Of a DNA stretch of 9,540 nt, positions 6,639 to 9,540 are shown piece by piece. The DNA lies in NCBI GenBank assembly GCA_017353855.1, contig JAFMSA010000113.1:1-9540 (forward strand), written 5' to 3'. Numbering within the stretch: the stretch's first letter is position 1; every line of letters starts with the position of its first letter. The stretch comes from Alphaproteobacteria bacterium (GTDB lineage Bacteria > Pseudomonadota > Alphaproteobacteria > ATCC43930 > CGMCC-115725). The notes under the pieces were generated by a model. That model made no database searches, was not told where the DNA came from, and saw nothing but the letters and a program-made list of their open reading frames with translations. The translations under genes were made by a program, and so were the position numbers.

Positions 6639-7567
6639 GCGTGCTCGCATTGTCCGGCGGGATCGGCGGCGCCAAGCTGGCCGCCGGTCTTTGTCGCGTG
6701 CTCCCGCCGGGCGAGCTGACTGTAGTCGCGAATACCGGTGACGATTTCGAGCATCTGGGGCTGTCGATTTCACCGGATATCGACACGCTGCTATACACGC
6801 TCGCCGGCATCGACAACGCGGATCACGGATGGGGTAGGCGCGAGGAGACCTGGACCTTCATGGGAGCCCTGGAGACCCTCGGCGGCGAAACCTGGTTCAA
6901 GCTCGGCGACGGTGACCTCGCCACGCATGTCGAGCGTACCCGCCGCCTTGCCGCGGGAGAGCCGCTCTCGCGCATCACCGACGATTTCCGCCGGCGACTG
7001 GGAATCCCGGCGCAGCTGGTGCCGATGACCGACGACCGGGTGCGCACCCGGCTGCGCACCGAAGCGGGCTGGCTCGACTTTCAGGACTATTTCGTCCGGC
7101 GCCGGTCCTCTCCGGTGGTTCGCGAAATCGTCTATGCCGGCGCAGCCGAGGCCCGGGCCAGTCGCGAATTTCTGGCTGCTCTCGCCGATCACACACTCTC
7201 GAGGATCGTGATCTGTCCGTCGAACCCCTTTCTCAGCATCGATCCAATCCTGAGCCTGCCCGGTGTCCGCGAGGCGCTGCGCTGCACCCAGGCTCCGGTC
7301 GTCGCGGTGTCGCCCATTATCGGCGGCCAGGCCGTGAAGGGACCGACCGCCAAGATCATGACCGAGCTCGGCCTGCCGGTCAGCCCGGCGGCGGTCGCAC
7401 GTCGTTACGCCGACTTTCTGGACATCTACGTCGCCGATGAGGCAGATGCCGATGAGGTTGCGGACCTCGCGGTTCCGGTAAGACTGACCCGTACGCTGAT
7501 GCTGACCCCCGAGGATCGCCAGACCCTCGCAACGGCGGTGCTGGCGGCTCCCGGTCGAGGCCTCTGA
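6635..7567 (+). CDS. cofD: 2-phospho-L-lactate transferase family protein CofD
   Basis: 310 residues. It transfers the phospho-acid moiety from the activated GDP-linked intermediate made by CofC to the deazaflavin Fo, giving F420-0 or its dehydro or 3-phosphoglyceryl variant. Signatures: LALSGGIGGAKLAAGL nucleotide-binding loop (4-19), VVANTGDDFEHLGLSISPDI (30-49), GWGRREETW, TWFKLGDGDLATH (86-98; most relatives I recall have Arg at the second G of GDG), LVPMTDDRVRT, FQDYFVRR, ICPSNPFLSIDPIL (193-206) and VAVSPIIGGQAVKGPTAKIM (223-242). The ATG at 6635 lies in the cofE stop (ATGA). A longer frame back to 6371 is only the cofE shadow. One base separates its stop from cofC. Confidence 0.94.
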   Translation: MSVLALSGGIGGAKLAAGLCRVLPPGELTVVANTGDDFEHLGLSISPDIDTLLYTLAGIDNADHGWGRREETWTFMGALETLGGETWFKLGDGDLATHVERTRRLAAGEPLSRITDDFRRRLGIPAQLVPMTDDRVRTRLRTEAGWLDFQDYFVRRRSSPVVREIVYAGAAEARASREFLAALADHTLSRIVICPSNPFLSIDPILSLPGVREALRCTQAPVVAVSPIIGGQAVKGPTAKIMTELGLPVSPAAVARRYADFLDIYVADEADADEVADLAVPVRLTRTLMLTPEDRQTLATAVLAAPGRGL

Positions 7568-7568
7568 C

Positions 7569-8237
7569 ATGCGTTTATGGGCAGTGATCCCGGTGAAGGA
7601 GCTCGATCGGGCCAAAGAGCGGCTTGCGTCTGTGCTGCCGCCGTCACAGCGCCAGGCTTTGATGCTCGCCATGCTGGAGGATGTGCTCGCCGCACTCGCC
7701 GCATCACCAGGCATTGCCGGGATTGCGGTCGTGACCGTGGATCCGGCGGCGCGCCGATTGGCGCTCGACTACAAGGCCCGCGTCGTCGAATTGGGGGCCC
7801 GCGAGGGACATACGGGAGCCGTTGCCGCCGCTGCGCAGCTCCTCGCCGAAGAGGGAGAACCCGGCATGTTGACCGTGCCGGGCGACATACCGCTCCTCAC
7901 TTCGGCCGAGATCGCGCAGCTTCTCGCCGTCCATCGGCCCGCACCGGCGTTTACGATAGCTCCGTCGCGCGACGAGCGCGGTTCCAACGCAATCATCTGC
8001 TCGCCACCGACGGCAGTGCCGCTGCGCTTCGGCGAGGACAGCTTTTTTCCGCATTTACGGGCTGCCGAGACCTGCGGTATCCGACCGACCGTTCTGCACC
8101 TTCCGGGCATTGCACTCGACGTCGATACGCCGGAGGATCTTGCCGCATTCACGCGTCTGCCGTCGCCGACCCGCACCCGCGCTCTGCTGACCGCAGCATG
8201 GGTGCCGGCGCCAGCCACAGGAGAGCATTGCGGGTAA
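7569..8237 (+). CDS. cofC: CofC guanylyltransferase of F420 synthesis
   Basis: 222 residues, a GT-A-fold nucleotidyltransferase that joins GTP to 2-phospholactate, phosphoenolpyruvate or 3-phosphoglycerate for CofD. Motifs: WAVIPVKELDRAKERLASVL (4-23; nucleotide-binding N-terminus), MLTVPGDIPLLT (100-111), APSRDERGSNAI (131-142), FGEDSFFPHLRAA (154-166) and PGIALDVDTPEDLAAF (179-194). Which phospho-acid it uses cannot be read from these motifs with certainty. The start is 1 base after the cofD stop. The last three codons and the TAA (8235-8237) fall at the left edge of the structured RNA element, so the native C-terminus may have differed by a few residues. Confidence 0.92.
   Translation: MRLWAVIPVKELDRAKERLASVLPPSQRQALMLAMLEDVLAALAASPGIAGIAVVTVDPAARRLALDYKARVVELGAREGHTGAVAAAAQLLAEEGEPGMLTVPGDIPLLTSAEIAQLLAVHRPAPAFTIAPSRDERGSNAIICSPPTAVPLRFGEDSFFPHLRAAETCGIRPTVLHLPGIALDVDTPEDLAAFTRLPSPTRTRALLTAAWVPAPATGEHCG
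8219..8225 (+). promoter_or_regulatory. Possible ancestral fbiC ribosome-binding site, now stranded in the 3' end of cofC
   Basis: AGGAGAG lies 9 bases before the cofC stop, where nothing now starts. If the structured element at about 8231-8573 is removed and the flanks joined at the shared TTG, the AGGAG would sit 7 bases before the fbiC ATG. This is inference from spacing. Confidence 0.4.
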
Positions 8238-8573
8238 GCAACCCCAACGCTAAAGCCGGGGGCTTTCTCGGAAGCCCACGCTTGACCCCCGAAGTCGAAA
8301 GGAGACTGGAGACTACGTTGACCGGGAAGCTCAAGACCGACGTCCGAACGCCTCCTCAGTTCGGACCTCTCGAAGGACAGGCTGCAGACAAGCCCGGATG
8401 GGGACGAAACGGGCTTGTCTCAAATGCTGCCCGGCAACATTGGCGGGAGCAGCAGGAACGCAAGTTCCTCGTCACGACTAGGCCCTTACGGGCGAACTCG
8501 GGAGTCCCCGTCCGTGCGACGGGACTCCTTCCCATGGAAACTGAAGGCAGGGTATCCGCCCCGGAGACATTTG
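8229..8573 (+). mobile_element. Probable ORF-less IS200/IS605-type (HEARO) element, exact ends uncertain
   Basis: Element limits are inferred from the structured region and from the junctions. The left edge falls at the cofC stop codon (about 8229-8232) and the right edge just before ATGATGA at 8574. An imperfect hairpin (8546-8560) sits 13 bases before the right edge, as subterminal hairpins do in IS200/IS605 elements. TTG occurs at both junctions (8228-8230 and 8571-8573), leaving the ends ambiguous by 3 bases. There is no target duplication, which fits this transposon class. With no transposase or nuclease gene it would be non-autonomous, mobilised in trans or now fixed. Confidence 0.5.
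8232..8573 (+). ncRNA. Structured RNA resembling HEARO / IscB omega-RNA, without a nuclease gene
   Basis: This fills the 336 bases between cofC and fbiC. Perfect or near-perfect stems in order: 8232-8235/8241-8244; two competing stems, 8252-8257/8261-8266 and 8260-8265/8272-8277; 8293-8296/8304-8307; an 8-bp stem 8342-8349/8359-8366; an 11-bp stem AGACAAGCCCG 8386-8396 with 8410-8420; 8425-8433/8444-8454 with a 2-base bulge; GGAAC-GCAA-GTTCC (8455-8468, a GNRA tetraloop); 8482-8485/8490-8493; an 8-bp stem 8501-8508/8521-8528 extended by 3 bp; and an imperfect hairpin 8546-8560 near the right end. Phrases such as GTAAGCAACCCC, AAGCCCACGCTTGAC and the hairpin-rich layout resemble HEARO RNAs as I recall them. 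HEARO elements are reported next to ATGA/GTGA, and this one abuts ATGATGA. No IscB or TnpB ORF is present. Structured RNA is nearly certain; the family name is from memory. Confidence 0.65.
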
Positions 8574-9540
8574 ATGATGATAGACAGCATATTGGCATCG
8601 GCTGAAGGCGGGCGGCCTCTTTCCTCCTCCGAGGCGCTCGAACTCGCCGACTGCACCGACCCGACACCGCTCATGCAGGTTGCCGCGGCGCTACGCGACG
8701 CGGCGTACGGTCCGCTTGTGTCGTATTCGCGCAAGGTCTTCATCCCGCTGACGCAGCTGTGCCGCGACGTCTGCCATTACTGCACCTTCGCCCATCCGCC
8801 CCGGCCCGGAGAGCCCGCTTACCTGAGCGCAGAGGCGGTACTGGAGATCGCGCGGGCCGGGGCACGCGCCGGCTGTCACGAGGCGCTGTTCACGCTCGGC
8901 GATAAACCCGAGCAGCGCTATGCCGCAGCCCGCACTGCGCTGGCTCGGCTCGGCCACGAGACGACGCTCTCTTATCTCGCCGAGATGGCGCACCTGGTCT
9001 TTCGCGAGACCGGGCTGCTGCCACATTTGAACCCCGGCATCCTGGCGAGCGCCGATATCGACCGGCTACGCACGGTCTCGGTATCCCAGGGCATTATGCT
9101 GGAGAGCGCGTCGGAACGGCTGCGCGGGCGCGGCGGCCCGCACTTTGGTTCGCCCGACAAGGATCCGGCGCTGCGCCTGGCGACGATATGCGCCGCCGGC
9201 GAGGCCGCGGTGCCGTTTACGACGGGCATCTTGATCGGCATCGGGGAGACGCGCCGCGAACGTATCGAGGCGTTGCTCGCCTTACGCACGCTGCACGAGC
9301 GGTATGGCCACCTGCAGGAGATCATCATCCAGAACTTCCGGGCCAAGCCCGGAACCCGCATGGCGCACGCGCCCGAGCCCGATCTTCCGGATCACCTGTG
9401 GACGATCGCGGTGGCGCGCCTGATTTTCGGGCCTGCAATGAACATTCAGGCGCCGCCCAATCTGAACCCCGGAGCGCTCGCCGAGATGATCGCCGCCGGC
9501 ATCAATGATTGGGGCGGCGTCTCGCCGGTAACTCCCGACC
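8574..9540 (+). CDS. fbiC: Fo synthase, CofG radical-SAM part (FbiC or CofG), 3' end outside window
   Basis: A frame of 322 codons open to the right edge. CofG, with CofH, makes the deazaflavin chromophore Fo from tyrosine and 5-amino-6-ribitylaminouracil by radical SAM chemistry. The iron-sulphur motif CRDVCHYC (C63, C67, C70; CX3CX2C) sits in VSYSRKVFIPLTQLCRDVCH, the typical CofG opening, followed by a FTLGDKPEQRY stretch, LPHLNPGIL, SVSQGIMLES and IIIQNFRAKPGTRM, then a C-terminal IQAPPNLNP. The N-terminus starts about 60 residues before the cluster, as in FbiC-type proteins. Whether a CofH half is fused cannot be seen. Start: ATG at 8574, with a second ATG next; GGAG (8563-8566), lying inside the structured element, is 7 bases upstream. 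It completes the set cofE-cofD-cofC-fbiC. Confidence 0.93.
   Translation, partial: MMIDSILASAEGGRPLSSSEALELADCTDPTPLMQVAAALRDAAYGPLVSYSRKVFIPLTQLCRDVCHYCTFAHPPRPGEPAYLSAEAVLEIARAGARAGCHEALFTLGDKPEQRYAAARTALARLGHETTLSYLAEMAHLVFRETGLLPHLNPGILASADIDRLRTVSVSQGIMLESASERLRGRGGPHFGSPDKDPALRLATICAAGEAAVPFTTGILIGIGETRRERIEALLALRTLHERYGHLQEIIIQNFRAKPGTRMAHAPEPDLPDHLWTIAVARLIFGPAMNIQAPPNLNPGALAEMIAAGINDWGGVSPVTPD

Noticed and set aside
6791..7714. A 307-codon minus-strand frame opposite cofD
   Set aside because: It is a mirror of cofD, which has all CofD motifs on the + strand.
8238..8573. CRISPR array or group II intron fragment as an explanation for the gap
   Set aside because: There are no regularly spaced direct repeats, and I see no domain V-like hairpin or reverse transcriptase sequence. 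The varied hairpins fit an omega-RNA better.
7577..8605. A 342-codon + frame crossing cofC, the structured gap and the start of fbiC
   Set aside because: It is out of frame with the clear cofC and fbiC proteins, Arg/Gly-rich as GC-rich shadows are, and matches no family. Its length only reflects lack of stops in high-GC sequence.
8574..9540. An IscB or TnpB nuclease gene after the RNA
   Set aside because: The ORF that follows has the CofG CX3CX2C radical-SAM motif and no RuvC or HNH features.

Overview
The window is a high-GC stretch, most likely from an alphaproteobacterium. This is inferred from a DUF1127 protein, a GcvA-type LysR regulator and codon use strongly biased to G/C at third positions. 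No rRNA or other taxonomic marker is present, so the assignment is tentative. Twelve genes are supported: nine complete from start to stop and on the main frames, one 44-residue gene that is easily missed, and two cut by the window edges.

Left part (1-3566), accessory metabolism: the C-terminal part of a gamma-glutamyltransferase-family enzyme enters from the left (+). It faces a leftward three-gene unit: a DUF1127 small basic protein, a translationally coupled 44-residue ORF, and a CmcJ/NvfI-family putative non-haem iron oxygenase. That unit ends at a clear intrinsic terminator (about 1197-1232). A LysR-type regulator is divergent from it, and the 128-base gap between them holds two adjacent dyads suitable for a LysR operator.

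Right part (3723-9540), a coenzyme F420 block, all on +: an LLM-class (luciferase-like) oxidoreductase, an F420-dependent glucose-6-phosphate dehydrogenase homologue with the known catalytic and phosphate-binding residues, then cofE, cofD, cofC and the CofG part of fbiC, which runs off the right edge. cofE/cofD overlap by ATGA and cofD/cofC are 1 base apart, so this is an operon. The cof genes make deazaflavin F420, FGD would reduce it with glucose 6-phosphate, and the LLM enzyme is a likely consumer.

The most unusual part is the 336-base gap between cofC and fbiC (8238-8573). It is not a protein gene. It is packed with hairpins, including a perfect 11-bp stem, an 8-bp stem, a GCAA tetraloop hairpin and a right-end imperfect hairpin. 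It begins at the cofC stop codon and ends directly against ATGATGA, the fbiC start. Its layout and sequence resemble a HEARO RNA (the omega-RNA of IscB/IS200-IS605-like elements) with no nuclease gene. The insertion seems to have separated an ancestral fbiC Shine-Dalgarno in the 3' end of cofC from the fbiC start codon, so a mobile-element RNA now forms the fbiC leader.
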